Shown: positions 18,206 through 28,296, counted from the stretch's first letter. The stretch is 64,000 bases of DNA from JAAYRQ01 sp035647235 (GCA_964514235.1 CAZEPV010000002.1:129356-193355); one strand, 5' to 3'. Notes: generated by a model not told the origin, from the sequence alone. A program made the numbers and translations.

Positions 18206-18400
18206 ATGATATATTTAACTAGATTAAACGGGGGAAAAATATCCATTAATGCAGATTTAATCGAATTAATGGAACAAACCCCCGATACTGTAGTAACATT
18301 GACTACAGGGAAGAAATTGGTCGTAAAAGAAAATATTAGGGACATACACTCAGCGATAATATATTATCGTAGAGCTATGAATACTACACTAAAAAAGTAA
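18206..18400 (+). CDS. flbD: FlbD/SwrD family protein
   Basis: Protein of 64 residues beginning IYLTRLNGGKISINADLIE and containing TPDTVVTLTTGKKLVVKE, typical of the FlbD family. The Bacillus member SwrD (YlzI), located between flgE and fliL as here, increases flagellar torque. Function is transferred from that family, not proven by sequence. Confidence 0.88.
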   Translation: MIYLTRLNGGKISINADLIELMEQTPDTVVTLTTGKKLVVKENIRDIHSAIIYYRRAMNTTLKK

Positions 18401-18419
18401 GGGTATAGGGGGGAATCTC

Positions 18420-18890
18420 GTGAGCGAAGAAACTAGTCCAGAAATTCAAAAAAAATCTGCTTTTGATTTTAAAATAATAGTAGTAGGATTAATCATATTT
18501 TTGATTGCTATGGGTGCATCTTATTTTCTTATGAAAAACTTAATGAATCCTCTTTTACCTAAGGATGAGACCAAAAGCAAAAAGGTTTTAACTGGTAATT
18601 TAGTGGAGGTAGGAGAATTTACTACTAATATTGGAGATATAGCGGGTACTAGATTTATAAAAGTAGAAATATTTGTTGAAGTATCAGGCAAAAAAGGTCA
18701 AGATACTATAACGGAATTTATGCCTATAATCAAAGATAGCATTTTAAGTATTTTATCTGCCAAAACTATGGCTGATTTAGATGTGAATAATCGTACTAAC
18801 CTAAAAAATGAAATAAAAAACGAATTAAATGCAAAACTTGGTAGCGACACAGTAGCAAATGTTTATTTTACTAGCTTTATTATGCAATAG
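18420..18890 (+). CDS. fliL: Flagellar basal body-associated protein FliL
   Basis: Single-pass membrane protein (156 residues) that surrounds the stator. It starts at GTG 18420 after TAGGGGGGA. A transmembrane helix occupies about residues 18-38, followed by the extracytoplasmic FliL domain containing VEVGEFTTNIGD and KVEIFVEVSGKK. It precedes fliM as in other Firmicutes. Confidence 0.92.
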   Translation: MSEETSPEIQKKSAFDFKIIVVGLIIFLIAMGASYFLMKNLMNPLLPKDETKSKKVLTGNLVEVGEFTTNIGDIAGTRFIKVEIFVEVSGKKGQDTITEFMPIIKDSILSILSAKTMADLDVNNRTNLKNEIKNELNAKLGSDTVANVYFTSFIMQ

Positions 18891-18915
18891 TACCTCTTTT
18901 TAAGGAGGATTATAA

Positions 18916-19908
18916 ATGGCTGATGTATTATCTCAAAATGAAATAGACCAGCTTTTATCTGCTCTAACTAGTGGTTCAGTTGATGCTGACGAATTGAAAC
19001 AGGAAGAAACCAAAAAAAGGGTTAGAGTATATGATTTCCGGCGGCCTAACAAATTTTCAAAAGATCAGATTCATACCTTACAAGTAATATATGAAAACTA
19101 TGCCCGCTCTTTAGGGACCTATTTATCCGCCCAATTAAGGTCACCTGTTCAAGTGGAAGTCCTATCTGTGGAGCAGACTACATATGATGAATTCATCCGC
19201 TCTATCCCTAACCCAACTATACTGAACATTTTTTCTTTGTATCCTTTAGAGGGTAATGCAATTATGGAAATGAACCCCAATTTGGGTTTTGCTATGTTAG
19301 ATCGTTTATTGGGTGGTCTAGGACATGCTCCAGAAAAGATTAGGGCTATTACCGAAATAGAACAAACCATAGTAGAACGAATAGGTCAAAGGATGTTGGA
19401 TTACTTACAAGAACCATGGGGTAGCATTATAGAAATTGAACCCGTATTAGAAAGGGTGGAAACAAACCCCCAATTTACTCAATTAGTTTCTCCAGCGGAA
19501 ATAATGATAATAGTTTCCCTAGAAACCCGCATGGGTGATCTTTTGGGCATGATTAATATTTGTATACCTTTTTTAGTTTTAGAACCTATAATTGATAAAC
19601 TAAGTGTGCATTTTTATTATGCTTCATCTAGCAAACAACTTTCCGCAGAAAATTCAGACGCAATTAGGAATAAGTTAGAAAATACTCATGTACCAGTTAA
19701 AATACTCTTAGGACGGACAGTGATTACGGTTAAAGATTTACTGGAATTATCTATTGGTGATGTTATACCATTAAACAAAAATATTTATGAGGAACTTGAT
19801 GTTGTTATTGGACAAAGAGCGAAATTTCTTGGGAAACCGGGTGTTTTCGGTAACAAATATTCGGTGCAGATTTCCCAAATCATAAAGGAGGGAAATGAAG
19901 ATGAATGA
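18916..19908 (+). CDS. fliM: Flagellar motor switch protein FliM
   Basis: Switch component of 330 residues. The N-terminal peptide LSQNEIDQLLSAL is the CheY-P docking motif. The CheC-like middle domain (about 40-230) lacks phosphatase residues as usual, and the C-terminal SpoA/FliN-like domain includes RTVITVKDLLELSIGDVIPL. AAGGAGGA lies upstream. Confidence 0.96.
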   Translation: MADVLSQNEIDQLLSALTSGSVDADELKQEETKKRVRVYDFRRPNKFSKDQIHTLQVIYENYARSLGTYLSAQLRSPVQVEVLSVEQTTYDEFIRSIPNPTILNIFSLYPLEGNAIMEMNPNLGFAMLDRLLGGLGHAPEKIRAITEIEQTIVERIGQRMLDYLQEPWGSIIEIEPVLERVETNPQFTQLVSPAEIMIIVSLETRMGDLLGMINICIPFLVLEPIIDKLSVHFYYASSSKQLSAENSDAIRNKLENTHVPVKILLGRTVITVKDLLELSIGDVIPLNKNIYEELDVVIGQRAKFLGKPGVFGNKYSVQISQIIKEGNEDE

Positions 19909-21076
19909 TGGTCTATTATCACAAGAAGAAATAGATAGTTTATTAAAAGGTGATATTGAAAGTGAACCTAGTGCTAATGAAGCTGTTAATGCAAGTATTA
20001 GCGATTTTGAAAAGGATGCCTTAGGGGAAATTGGCAATATTAGCATGGGTACATCTGCTACTACCCTTTCGACTTTATTGCGTAAAAAGGTTTCCATTAC
20101 TACACCTAATGTTACAATTACAACTAGGGAACAACTGCAATCAGAGTACCCTATTCCCTACGTAGTGGTGGAGGTTAGCTATTCAGAGGGCTTATATGGG
20201 ACTAATATTTTAGTAATTAAAGAAGAAGATGCCTGTATAATTGCAGATTTAATGATGGGGGGGGAAGGCGAGTGTGAAGAAATAAAGTTAGATGAATTTC
20301 AATTGAGTGCCGTAGGAGAGGCTATGAATCAGATGATGGGTTCAGCAACTACCAGCCTATCTTCTATGTTCAACACCAGAATTGAAATTGCACCCCCCAA
20401 CCTGACTATAATGGATTTTGCAGAGGAAAAATTGGAAATATCCTCAGGTTTTCATGATATGGTCACTATTAAATTTAAAATGGAAATTGAGGGGCTGATC
20501 GACAGTGAAATTATGCAGATAATTCCCATTGAAGCAGTCAAAAATATGATTGGTATGCTGATGGCCAGCACTGTCGAGGAATCAAGTGTAGATGTTGTAA
20601 TTGAGGAACCTGTACCACCACCGACCCAGCAAATTGCTGAACCGATTTATGAAAGTTCTGTAGAGGTAGCCAGTGAACCCCCAGAATCTCAGTATGATAC
20701 CTGGAATCAAGAGGGGATATACGACAATATACCTTCGAATGTGAAAAAAGGGGAACAACTTACAGTACAACCAGTACAATTTGCACCCCTAAGGGAGAGC
20801 AGTGTTGCCCAAACCCCCCAAAATATTGGTCTTATAATGGATGTACCCTTAGATGTAACAGTAGAACTAGGTAAGACTACAAAGACTATTAAGGATATAT
20901 TAGATTTACATCAAGGTGCCATAATACAAATTGATAGGATGGCTGGAGAACCAGTTGATTTAATGGTAAATGGCAAGTTAATTGCTAAAGGTGAAGTGGT
21001 AGTGATTGATGAAAATTATGGAATTAGAATAACTACTATAATTAGTCCAATGGACAGAATGAATAAACTTCAATAG
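19901..21076 (+). CDS. fliY: Flagellar switch phosphatase FliY (CheC-FliN fusion)
   Basis: Switch protein of 391 residues that also dephosphorylates CheY-P in Gram-positive bacteria. The N-terminal LSQEEIDSLLKG peptide docks CheY-P. The CheC-like domain keeps both catalytic helices, EIGNISMGTSATTL and EAMNQMMGSATTSL, so phosphatase activity is likely. A Pro/Gln-rich linker (about 230-300) leads to a C-terminal FliN domain with LDVTVELGKTTKTIKDIL. ATG 19901 is chosen since AGGAGGG (19886-19892) is 8 bases upstream but only 2 from ATG 19895. Confidence 0.95.
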   Translation: MNDGLLSQEEIDSLLKGDIESEPSANEAVNASISDFEKDALGEIGNISMGTSATTLSTLLRKKVSITTPNVTITTREQLQSEYPIPYVVVEVSYSEGLYGTNILVIKEEDACIIADLMMGGEGECEEIKLDEFQLSAVGEAMNQMMGSATTSLSSMFNTRIEIAPPNLTIMDFAEEKLEISSGFHDMVTIKFKMEIEGLIDSEIMQIIPIEAVKNMIGMLMASTVEESSVDVVIEEPVPPPTQQIAEPIYESSVEVASEPPESQYDTWNQEGIYDNIPSNVKKGEQLTVQPVQFAPLRESSVAQTPQNIGLIMDVPLDVTVELGKTTKTIKDILDLHQGAIIQIDRMAGEPVDLMVNGKLIAKGEVVVIDENYGIRITTIISPMDRMNKLQ

Positions 21077-21094
21077 CAACTGAGGAGGTTTATG

Positions 21095-21457
21095 ATGGGA
21101 AAGAAAATATTAATAGTTGATGATGCGGCTTTTATGAGAATGATGATTAAAGATATTTTATCAAAGAATGGATATGAAATAGTCGGTGAAGCCGAAAATG
21201 GTCAAGTAGCTGTGGAAAAATATAAAGATTTGCAGCCAGACTTAGTAACCATGGATATTACCATGCCAGAAATGGATGGGATAGCTGCTGTTAAAGAAAT
21301 AAAATCTTTTGATCCCGCTGCTACGATAATAATGTGTAGTGCCATGGGACAACAATCTATGGTTATAGACGCTATTCAAGCTGGTGCCAAGGACTTTATA
21401 GTTAAGCCATTTCAACCTGAAAGAGTACTAGAGGCAGTAGGTAAAGCACTTGATTAG
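21095..21457 (+). CDS. cheY: Chemotaxis response regulator CheY
   Basis: Single receiver domain of 120 residues. The acidic pair Asp9/Asp10, phospho-acceptor Asp54 (TMDITMPEMDG) and conserved Lys104 (VKPF) are present. Phosphorylated by CheA, it binds FliM and FliY to bias motor rotation. GAGGAGG (21082-21088) is 6 bases before ATG 21095, preferred over ATG 21092. Confidence 0.95.
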   Translation: MGKKILIVDDAAFMRMMIKDILSKNGYEIVGEAENGQVAVEKYKDLQPDLVTMDITMPEMDGIAAVKEIKSFDPAATIIMCSAMGQQSMVIDAIQAGAKDFIVKPFQPERVLEAVGKALD

Positions 21458-21478
21458 TTTTGTGTGGAAGTGATTTGA

Positions 21479-22096
21479 ATGATGTCACATAAAAAACACT
21501 ACTTAGTAATATTTATGGCAATTATCTTGGTCTGCTCAATTTCATTTAATGTTTTAGCCATTGATGATATGGAAGCTCTTAATGCGGAATTGAATGAACA
21601 GGAAACTAAACAAAGCTATACCCCTGGTAAGATATGGGTGGAGTTTTTTAAATTAGTGATAGTTTTAGGCTTAATTGTATTGGCAACCTGGTTAGTAATC
21701 AGGATGTTTGGACGGCAAATGACTAATAAAATGCAAGGTACATGGATACAGGTGGTTGATGAAGTAACTTTAGGCCAAAATCGAGGTATTGTTCTGTGCG
21801 AGGTAGGGGAGAAATTATTTGCTGTAGGGGTAACTGACCATAATATTAATTTCCTATTTGAAATTGATAATCCAAAACTACTAGAAGATATTAGTTTAAG
21901 TCAGTCTACTACGGAGACTTCTGCCTCCTTGGATATTCAAGAAGTAAAAGATTATATTATCAATCGATTTAAGGAGCGAAAGGCACCTCGCAATAATCAG
22001 AAATTTCGCACTATGATGGATGAACAATTTTCCAGGTTGGAAAAACTATCAGAACACAATACCAAAAATGACACAAAAGAAGAAGTGATGAAATGA
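21479..22096 (+). CDS. fliO: Flagellar export protein FliO
   Basis: Membrane protein of 205 residues that assists FliP assembly. A signal-like hydrophobic segment (about 6-28, ending LA) is followed by a transmembrane helix (about 56-78) and a cytoplasmic FliO domain with WIQVVDEVTLGQNRGIVLCEVG. The lysine-rich C-terminal tail is variable. Overlaps fliP by 4 bases (ATGA). Confidence 0.9.
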   Translation: MMSHKKHYLVIFMAIILVCSISFNVLAIDDMEALNAELNEQETKQSYTPGKIWVEFFKLVIVLGLIVLATWLVIRMFGRQMTNKMQGTWIQVVDEVTLGQNRGIVLCEVGEKLFAVGVTDHNINFLFEIDNPKLLEDISLSQSTTETSASLDIQEVKDYIINRFKERKAPRNNQKFRTMMDEQFSRLEKLSEHNTKNDTKEEVMK

Positions 22097-22860
22097 TTAA
22101 TAATAAGGCTAAAATTATAAATATGCTCTTATTAATTTTATTTTTTTTAGCTTTTTTTTCACCAGTGGTGCTAGCTGAACCTATACAACTGCCTAATATT
22201 AATCTAAGTATAGGCGGAGAGGGAGATAACCAAGACTTATCTTCTATCATTCAGCTTATTATTTTATTAACGGTCCTAACTTTAGCCCCAGCCATAGTTA
22301 TAATGTTGACTTCTTTTACTCGTATAGTTGTCGTTTTGTCATTTATTAGAACTTCTTTGGCTACCCAACAAATGCCACCCAATCAGGTTTTGATTGGACT
22401 AGCTTTATTTTTAACGTTTTTTATAATGGCCCCGACCTTGCAGCAAGTTAATACTAATGCTTTACAGCCTTATATGGCAGGTGAAATAGAACAGATAGAA
22501 GCTTTTGAAAAAGGGATGGATCCTATGCGTTCTTTTATGTTTAAACAGACTAGAGAAAAGGATTTAGCCCTTTTTGTGAAAATGGCTAATATTGAAAGGC
22601 CTAATAGTTTCAATGATATACCTAATTATGTTCTAATTCCTTCGTTTATTATTAGTGAATTAAAGACTGCTTTCCAAATAGGTTTCATTATATTTGTGCC
22701 TTTTTTGGTAATTGATATGGTTGTAGCTAGTGCACTCATGTCTATGGGTATGATGATGCTACCCCCTATGATGATATCTTTACCATTTAAAATATTATTA
22801 TTCGTATTAGTTGATGGCTGGAATTTAGTAATCCAGTCTTTATTACTCAGCTTTAGATAA
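22093..22860 (+). CDS. fliP: Flagellar export gate protein FliP
   Basis: Core export-channel protein of 255 residues. It has an N-terminal signal sequence (about 1-28, ending VVLA), then four hydrophobic segments. Family motifs VIMLTSFTRIVVVLSFIR and TQQMPPNQVLIGLALFLT are present, as is the C-terminal PFKILLFVLVDGWNLV. Confidence 0.96.
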   Translation: MINNKAKIINMLLLILFFLAFFSPVVLAEPIQLPNINLSIGGEGDNQDLSSIIQLIILLTVLTLAPAIVIMLTSFTRIVVVLSFIRTSLATQQMPPNQVLIGLALFLTFFIMAPTLQQVNTNALQPYMAGEIEQIEAFEKGMDPMRSFMFKQTREKDLALFVKMANIERPNSFNDIPNYVLIPSFIISELKTAFQIGFIIFVPFLVIDMVVASALMSMGMMMLPPMMISLPFKILLFVLVDGWNLVIQSLLLSFR

Positions 22861-22877
22861 GGAAGAGGTGGATTTCT

Positions 22878-23150
22878 GTGTATGAAGAAGTAGTTTTGGG
22901 GATCGCAAATGAAGCGGTACTCACAGCTTTATTGGTTGCCACACCTATACTTGGGGCAGCCTTATTAACTGGACTATTAATCAGTATTTTGCAGGCAACT
23001 ACGCAGATACAGGAAATGACCTTAGTTTTTGTTCCTAAAATAGTTGTAGTGTTTTTAGTCATAATTATTTTCGGAGCTTGGATGCTAGGGATTGTTACTT
23101 CTTTTGCCCATAATTTGTTTATTGCTATTCCTAGTTTAGTTGGTTTGTAG
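22878..23150 (+). CDS. fliQ: Flagellar export gate protein FliQ
   Basis: Two-helix membrane subunit of the export channel, 90 residues, starting at GTG 22878. The motif LISILQATTQIQEMTLVFVPK between the two transmembrane helices is diagnostic (core: ILQATTQIQEMTL). A GGAAGAGGTGG ribosome-binding region lies upstream. Confidence 0.95.
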   Translation: MYEEVVLGIANEAVLTALLVATPILGAALLTGLLISILQATTQIQEMTLVFVPKIVVVFLVIIIFGAWMLGIVTSFAHNLFIAIPSLVGL

Positions 23151-23162
23151 TAGGTAATTGTT

Positions 23163-23924
23163 ATGCCATTTGCTTTAGAAACATTTTTATTATTATTTGG
23201 CAGGATTTCAGGTTTATTTTTAAGTGCCCCCATTTTTGCGAGCAGGCAACTACCAGTTCGGATTAAGGTACTAACTATTGTGATCTTGGCTGCCACTTTA
23301 GCTTACTTTGTACCTATTCAATATAGCCAAGTAATTCTGAACCCTGTTCATTTTTTAGCCGCAATAATTATCGAAGTTTTGGTTGGTTATACAATAGGTT
23401 TTGTTATATATATACTTTTCGGAGCTATTCAGTTAGCTGGGCAATTAATGGATATGCAAATGGGATTTGGGATTGTTAACGTAGTAGACCCGCAAACTGG
23501 TACGCAAATACCATTATTGGGCAACTTAACTCAGACCTTGGCCTTACTAGTTTATTTAGCAGTAGATGGCCACCATTATTTACTACAAGCTATTGCCCAA
23601 AGTTATAAATTTATTCCCGTTTTAGGCTTAAGTTTGGATGCAAACTTTACTAAACTTCTAATAGAAATAAGTATATTTATGTTCATTATCGCGGTTAAAA
23701 TAGCCGCTCCTATTGTGATTGCAGTCTTGACTACTGATATTGCCATGGGTTTCATAGCACGTACTGTGCCACAGATGAATGTCTTTATAGTGGGTTTACC
23801 CTTAAAAATATTAGTAGGTTTAGTTGCTCTTTTACTTATGTTACCTGTTTATATTTGGCTATATGCTAACCTTTTGGCCCGATTTTACGAATACCTTGAT
23901 CGTATTATTATGTTAATGGGGTAA
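23163..23924 (+). CDS. fliR: Flagellar export gate protein FliR
   Basis: Polytopic export-gate subunit of 253 residues with about six hydrophobic helices. Family motifs include FLSAPIFASRQLPVRIK near the N-terminus and MQMGFGIVNVVDPQTGTQ in the middle. It forms the FliP5-FliQ4-FliR1 channel with its two upstream neighbours and precedes flhB, which binds that channel. Confidence 0.95.
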   Translation: MPFALETFLLLFGRISGLFLSAPIFASRQLPVRIKVLTIVILAATLAYFVPIQYSQVILNPVHFLAAIIIEVLVGYTIGFVIYILFGAIQLAGQLMDMQMGFGIVNVVDPQTGTQIPLLGNLTQTLALLVYLAVDGHHYLLQAIAQSYKFIPVLGLSLDANFTKLLIEISIFMFIIAVKIAAPIVIAVLTTDIAMGFIARTVPQMNVFIVGLPLKILVGLVALLLMLPVYIWLYANLLARFYEYLDRIIMLMG

Positions 23925-23932
23925 TAAATTTT

Positions 23933-25048
23933 ATGGACACAGAAATAGATAAGAAAATTTTAATCCTAGATTTACAACTATTCGCTGATGACTCTACTGG
24001 AGAAAAAACGGAACCTGCCACACCGCGAAGACGAGAGGAAGCTAGGAAAAAAGGCCAAGTTTTTAAAAGTACCGATTTAAATTCAGCAATTATCCTATTA
24101 GCTGGTGCAGTAGTATTATTTGTAGTCTTTCCATACATGGTAAAGCTTTTAGGTGATTTTACTTCTTTATACATATTGGACAGAAGTTTACAAGAATTTA
24201 ATAATGATTATATTTATGAATTATTAATTGAAGTATCTATTCTACTGGGTAAAATATTATTTCCAGTTTTTTTGACTACTGTTGTAACTGCTTTAATCAT
24301 TACCTATTTACAGGTAGGGGTTGTTTTTAGTGCAGAACCCCTAAGTCCAAAACTAGAAAGATTAAACCCTGTGGAAGGATTTAAAAGAATTTTCTCCAAA
24401 AGGGCTTTAGTTGAATTGACGAAATCTGTACTCAAGGTAATAGTAACCGGCACTATAGTTTATACAGTATTTAAAAAATACTTATATATTTTTCCCCGAT
24501 TTGTCGATATGGAATTAACTGAGACTTTAATTGCCCTAAGCACTATTGTATTTGAAATAGCCCTTAAAGTAGGTATATTTTTCGTTATAATAGGGATTTT
24601 AGATTACATATATCAACGTTATGAACATGAAAAATCATTGAAAATGAGTAAATACGATGTTAAACAGGAGTATAAACAGGTTGAAGGGGATCCCTATATC
24701 AAATCGAGACAAAAACAAATACAAAGGGAAGCTGCTATGCGGCGGATGATGGCAGAAGTACCTAAGGCTGATGTAGTAATAACTAATCCCACCCATTTCG
24801 CCGTAGTTTTAAAATATGATCCCACAAGAATGGAGGCCCCATTAGTCGTAGCTAAGGGCCAAGATTTTATGGCTTTGAAGATTAGGGAAGTAGCGGAAAA
24901 ACATAATATTATTATTGTGGAAAATCCTTCCCTAGCTAGGACACTTTATTATGCCTTGGATATTGGGGTTGAAATACCTGAAGAACTTTACCAAGCCATA
25001 GCAGAGGTCTTAGCCTTTGTTTACAAACAAAAAACAGTAGCCTTGTAG
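23933..25048 (+). CDS. flhB: Flagellar export switch protein FlhB
   Basis: Specificity-switch protein of 371 residues. The N-terminus carries EKTEPATPRRREEARKKGQ, followed by four transmembrane helices. The autocleavage motif NPTH starts at Asn285, so the protein should self-cleave between Asn and Pro to allow switching from hook to filament export. ATG 23933 lies 9 bases after the fliR stop with only a weak ribosome-binding site. Confidence 0.97.
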   Translation: MDTEIDKKILILDLQLFADDSTGEKTEPATPRRREEARKKGQVFKSTDLNSAIILLAGAVVLFVVFPYMVKLLGDFTSLYILDRSLQEFNNDYIYELLIEVSILLGKILFPVFLTTVVTALIITYLQVGVVFSAEPLSPKLERLNPVEGFKRIFSKRALVELTKSVLKVIVTGTIVYTVFKKYLYIFPRFVDMELTETLIALSTIVFEIALKVGIFFVIIGILDYIYQRYEHEKSLKMSKYDVKQEYKQVEGDPYIKSRQKQIQREAAMRRMMAEVPKADVVITNPTHFAVVLKYDPTRMEAPLVVAKGQDFMALKIREVAEKHNIIIVENPSLARTLYYALDIGVEIPEELYQAIAEVLAFVYKQKTVAL

Positions 25049-25066
25049 TTTTTAGGAGGAGAAAAC

Positions 25067-27130
25067 ATGGAAGTAAGGGCAGGTTGGCTGCAAAAATTAT
25101 TAGATAATAGTGATATATTAATTGCTGTATTAGTAGTTACTATTGTTTTAATGATGATAATTCCTATGAAACCAACCCTCTTGGATATATTACTAACTTT
25201 TAATATTAGTTTTGCTTTAATAATTTTAATGGTGGCCATGTTTAATTCAAATCCTTTAGAGTTTTCAGTTTTTCCTTCCTTATTGTTAATAATGACTTTA
25301 TTTCGTTTAGCACTTAATGTTTCCTCTACCCGACTGATTTTATTACATGCTGAAGCAGGGCAGGTTATTCAGGCTTTTGGTTCATTTGTAGTTGGCGGCA
25401 ATATGGTAGTTGGTTTTGTAATATTCCTTATTTTAGTTGTTATCCAGTTTATCGTTATAACTAAGGGAGCCGAAAGGGCATCAGAAGTGGCAGCTCGCTT
25501 TACCCTTGATGCTATGCCTGGTAAGCAAATGGCTATTGATGCCGATTTAAACGCCGGTTTAATTGATGAAAATATGGCTCGAAACAGGCGGGAAAAAATC
25601 CAGGACGAAGCTGATTTTTATGGGGCTATGGATGGAGCTAGTAAGTTCGTCAAAGGCGATGCTATAGCGGGTATAGTGATTACTATTATAAATATAGTAG
25701 GTGGGCTTACCTTGGGTATGGCCCAAAAAGGAATGAGCTTAGGGGTAGCAGCTGAAACCTATACAATTTTAACTGTAGGGGATGGATTAGTTACCCAAAT
25801 ACCAGCCCTGTTAATTTCTACTGCAACGGGTATTGTTGTAACTAGGAGCGCCTCTAAATTCAGCCTAGGCCGAGAAGTAGGGGGACAGTTATTAAGCCAG
25901 CCGAAAGCCTTAGGGGTTACGGCTGTAATTCTTTTATTATTAGGCACTATAGGCTTACCCAAGTTACCTATGTATACTTTAGCAGCCTTTTTCGGTTTAT
26001 TGTTCTTTACATTTAGATCCTCTATAGCTGAGGTAGTCGAGGAAATTGAAACAGAAGATATCCAGGAAGCTGAAGAAATCAGAAAACCAGAAAACTTAAT
26101 GGAATTACTCCAGGTAGAGAAAATGGAAATGGAATTGGGCTATGGTTTGATTCCTTTAGTAGATGCAGAACAGGGTGGGGATTTGTTAGATAGGATTGTA
26201 ATGATTAGAAGGCAGTGTGCAGTGGAATTAGGTTTTATAGTTCCACCAATTAGGATTAGGGATAATATGCAGTTAAAACCTAATTCTTATACGATTAAGA
26301 TTAAGGGCATTCAAATTGCTGATGGGGAGCTAATTTTAGATAACTATTTGGCAATCGGGCCAGATATTGAAAATGATACGGAGATAGTAGGATTGGATAC
26401 AATGGAACCTGCTTTTGATTTACCTGCTAAATGGATAGATACCAAAGATCAGGAATTTGCGGAACAAAAAGGATATACCGTGGTTGATCCACCTTCTGTT
26501 TTGGCCACCCATCTGACTACAGTAATAAAAAGACATGCTTTTGAATTACTAGGCAGACAAGAAATTCAAAATATTATTGATTTTGTGGAGGAGAGTAATC
26601 CAGCCCTAATTTCTGAACTTATACCCGATTTGATGAGTTTAGGAGATATTCAAAAAGTACTAGGCAACCTATTACAAGAACATATCTCCATCCGCGATAT
26701 GGTAACTATTTTAGAAACATTAGCTGACTATGCCAAAATTAGCCGAGATAATGATGTATTGACTGAATATGTTAGACAGGCTCTCAAAAGGCAAATTACT
26801 AAACAATATCTTGACAACAATATGAATCTGAGTGTATTAACTCTAGAACCTGGATTAGAGGAACAACTTAGAGAATCGGTGCAACAAAGTGAATTCGGTT
26901 CATATTTAGCTCTAGATCCAGATATTGCCCAATCGTTAATAGAAAATATATCTTTACAACACACTACGTTAATTAACCAGGGTTTAACTCCTATAATATT
27001 ATGTGCACCTATATTAAGAATCTATTTTAAAAGATTGTTGGATCGTTTTCTTACCAATTTAGTAGTACTTTCTTATAATGAAATTGACAGTGACATAAAT
27101 GTTGAAGTTATTGGGATGGTGACAATATGA
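25067..27130 (+). CDS. flhA: Flagellar export protein FlhA
   Basis: Largest export-gate component, 687 residues. About eight transmembrane helices occupy the first ~320 residues. The conserved cytoplasmic FHIPEP-type loop is represented by RFTLDAMPGKQMAIDADLN (about 146-164). The C-terminal docking domain (about 345-687) binds chaperone-substrate complexes. AGGAGGAG precedes the ATG. It overlaps flhF by 4 bases. Confidence 0.97.
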   Translation: MEVRAGWLQKLLDNSDILIAVLVVTIVLMMIIPMKPTLLDILLTFNISFALIILMVAMFNSNPLEFSVFPSLLLIMTLFRLALNVSSTRLILLHAEAGQVIQAFGSFVVGGNMVVGFVIFLILVVIQFIVITKGAERASEVAARFTLDAMPGKQMAIDADLNAGLIDENMARNRREKIQDEADFYGAMDGASKFVKGDAIAGIVITIINIVGGLTLGMAQKGMSLGVAAETYTILTVGDGLVTQIPALLISTATGIVVTRSASKFSLGREVGGQLLSQPKALGVTAVILLLLGTIGLPKLPMYTLAAFFGLLFFTFRSSIAEVVEEIETEDIQEAEEIRKPENLMELLQVEKMEMELGYGLIPLVDAEQGGDLLDRIVMIRRQCAVELGFIVPPIRIRDNMQLKPNSYTIKIKGIQIADGELILDNYLAIGPDIENDTEIVGLDTMEPAFDLPAKWIDTKDQEFAEQKGYTVVDPPSVLATHLTTVIKRHAFELLGRQEIQNIIDFVEESNPALISELIPDLMSLGDIQKVLGNLLQEHISIRDMVTILETLADYAKISRDNDVLTEYVRQALKRQITKQYLDNNMNLSVLTLEPGLEEQLRESVQQSEFGSYLALDPDIAQSLIENISLQHTTLINQGLTPIILCAPILRIYFKRLLDRFLTNLVVLSYNEIDSDINVEVIGMVTI

Positions 27131-28296
27131 AAATTAAAAAATTTGTAGCAGACGATTATAAAGTTGCCATGAAACAAGCTAAAGCAGAAATGGGTAATGA
27201 TGCCATCATATTACAAACTAGACAAATCAAAACCGGAGGTTTCTTGGGCCTCTTTGCCAAATCAAAGGTAGAAATAACCGTCGCTATAGACGAAACCATG
27301 CAGGTCAATTTAGACAAATTAAGAAAAACAGCGGCTAATCAAATTGAGGAAAAACAGGCGGAACATAGACTTTCCCAAAAAACCCAAATAGGGAACTCCT
27401 ATCTAGGGGGGGACTTATTAGATGAACTAAATACCCTAAAAACTATGATGACCGATATAAAACTACAAATGCATGAAGTGGAATTAATTAAGGGCCTTTC
27501 TGAAGAACTTAGGGACTTTTATCATGCGCTAGTAGGGAATAACATCAATAAGGATATAGCTTTACATATTGTAAGTACTGTCGAAAACAAGTTCTCTGAT
27601 TATGAAGTTATAGATAAATTTCAGGCCGAAGAAACTATAATTGCCGCTATACAAAGGTATATCAGCGAAATAAAGCCGATTGAAATTAAAAACGATAAAA
27701 AGGGTAATGTAATATTTTTCGTAGGTCCGACTGGAGTGGGTAAAACTACAACCATAGCTAAACTGGCGGCTAATATTGCATTTATAGACCATAAAGATGT
27801 GGCACTGATTACCTTGGATACTTTTAGAATTTCAGCAGCAGAGCAGCTCAGGACCTTTGCAGAAATTATCAATATACCTATCAGTGTAGTCTTTGATCCC
27901 GATGAACTAATAAAGGCCATAGTAGAATACAGTGATAAAGATGTAATTCTAGTCGATACGGCTGGATGTAGTCCTTATAATGCCGAACATTTGGCTGAGT
28001 TAAAAAAGTTTGTCGATGCTTCGAATCCTAACGAAATAATGTTAGTTTTGAGTGCTATTACTGATAGCGGTGATTTAGTAAACATTTATAATAGATTTAA
28101 CTTATTTGAAATAGATAAAATCATATTTACCAAACTAGATGAAGCTAATAATTATGGACAAATATTAAATGCCTTGTATGAAATAAAAAAACCGATTGCC
28201 TATCTAACTACTGGGCAAAATGTTCCAGATGATATCCAAATCCCAGATTCATTCGATTTGGCAAAAAGGCTTTTAGGATGTGATCAAATATCATGA
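27127..28296 (+). CDS. flhF: Flagellar SRP-type GTPase FlhF
   Basis: SRP-family GTPase (389 residues) that helps position and regulate flagella with FlhG. A basic N-terminal B domain is followed by NG domains with G1 GPTGVGKTTTIAKLA (about 198-212) and the DTFRISAAEQLRTFAEI motif. The G3 motif reads VDTAGCS where the family normally has DTAGR, a possible Arg-to-Cys change (codon TGT at about 27967). Overlaps both flhA and flhG by 4 bases. Confidence 0.95.
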   Translation: MKIKKFVADDYKVAMKQAKAEMGNDAIILQTRQIKTGGFLGLFAKSKVEITVAIDETMQVNLDKLRKTAANQIEEKQAEHRLSQKTQIGNSYLGGDLLDELNTLKTMMTDIKLQMHEVELIKGLSEELRDFYHALVGNNINKDIALHIVSTVENKFSDYEVIDKFQAEETIIAAIQRYISEIKPIEIKNDKKGNVIFFVGPTGVGKTTTIAKLAANIAFIDHKDVALITLDTFRISAAEQLRTFAEIINIPISVVFDPDELIKAIVEYSDKDVILVDTAGCSPYNAEHLAELKKFVDASNPNEIMLVLSAITDSGDLVNIYNRFNLFEIDKIIFTKLDEANNYGQILNALYEIKKPIAYLTTGQNVPDDIQIPDSFDLAKRLLGCDQIS

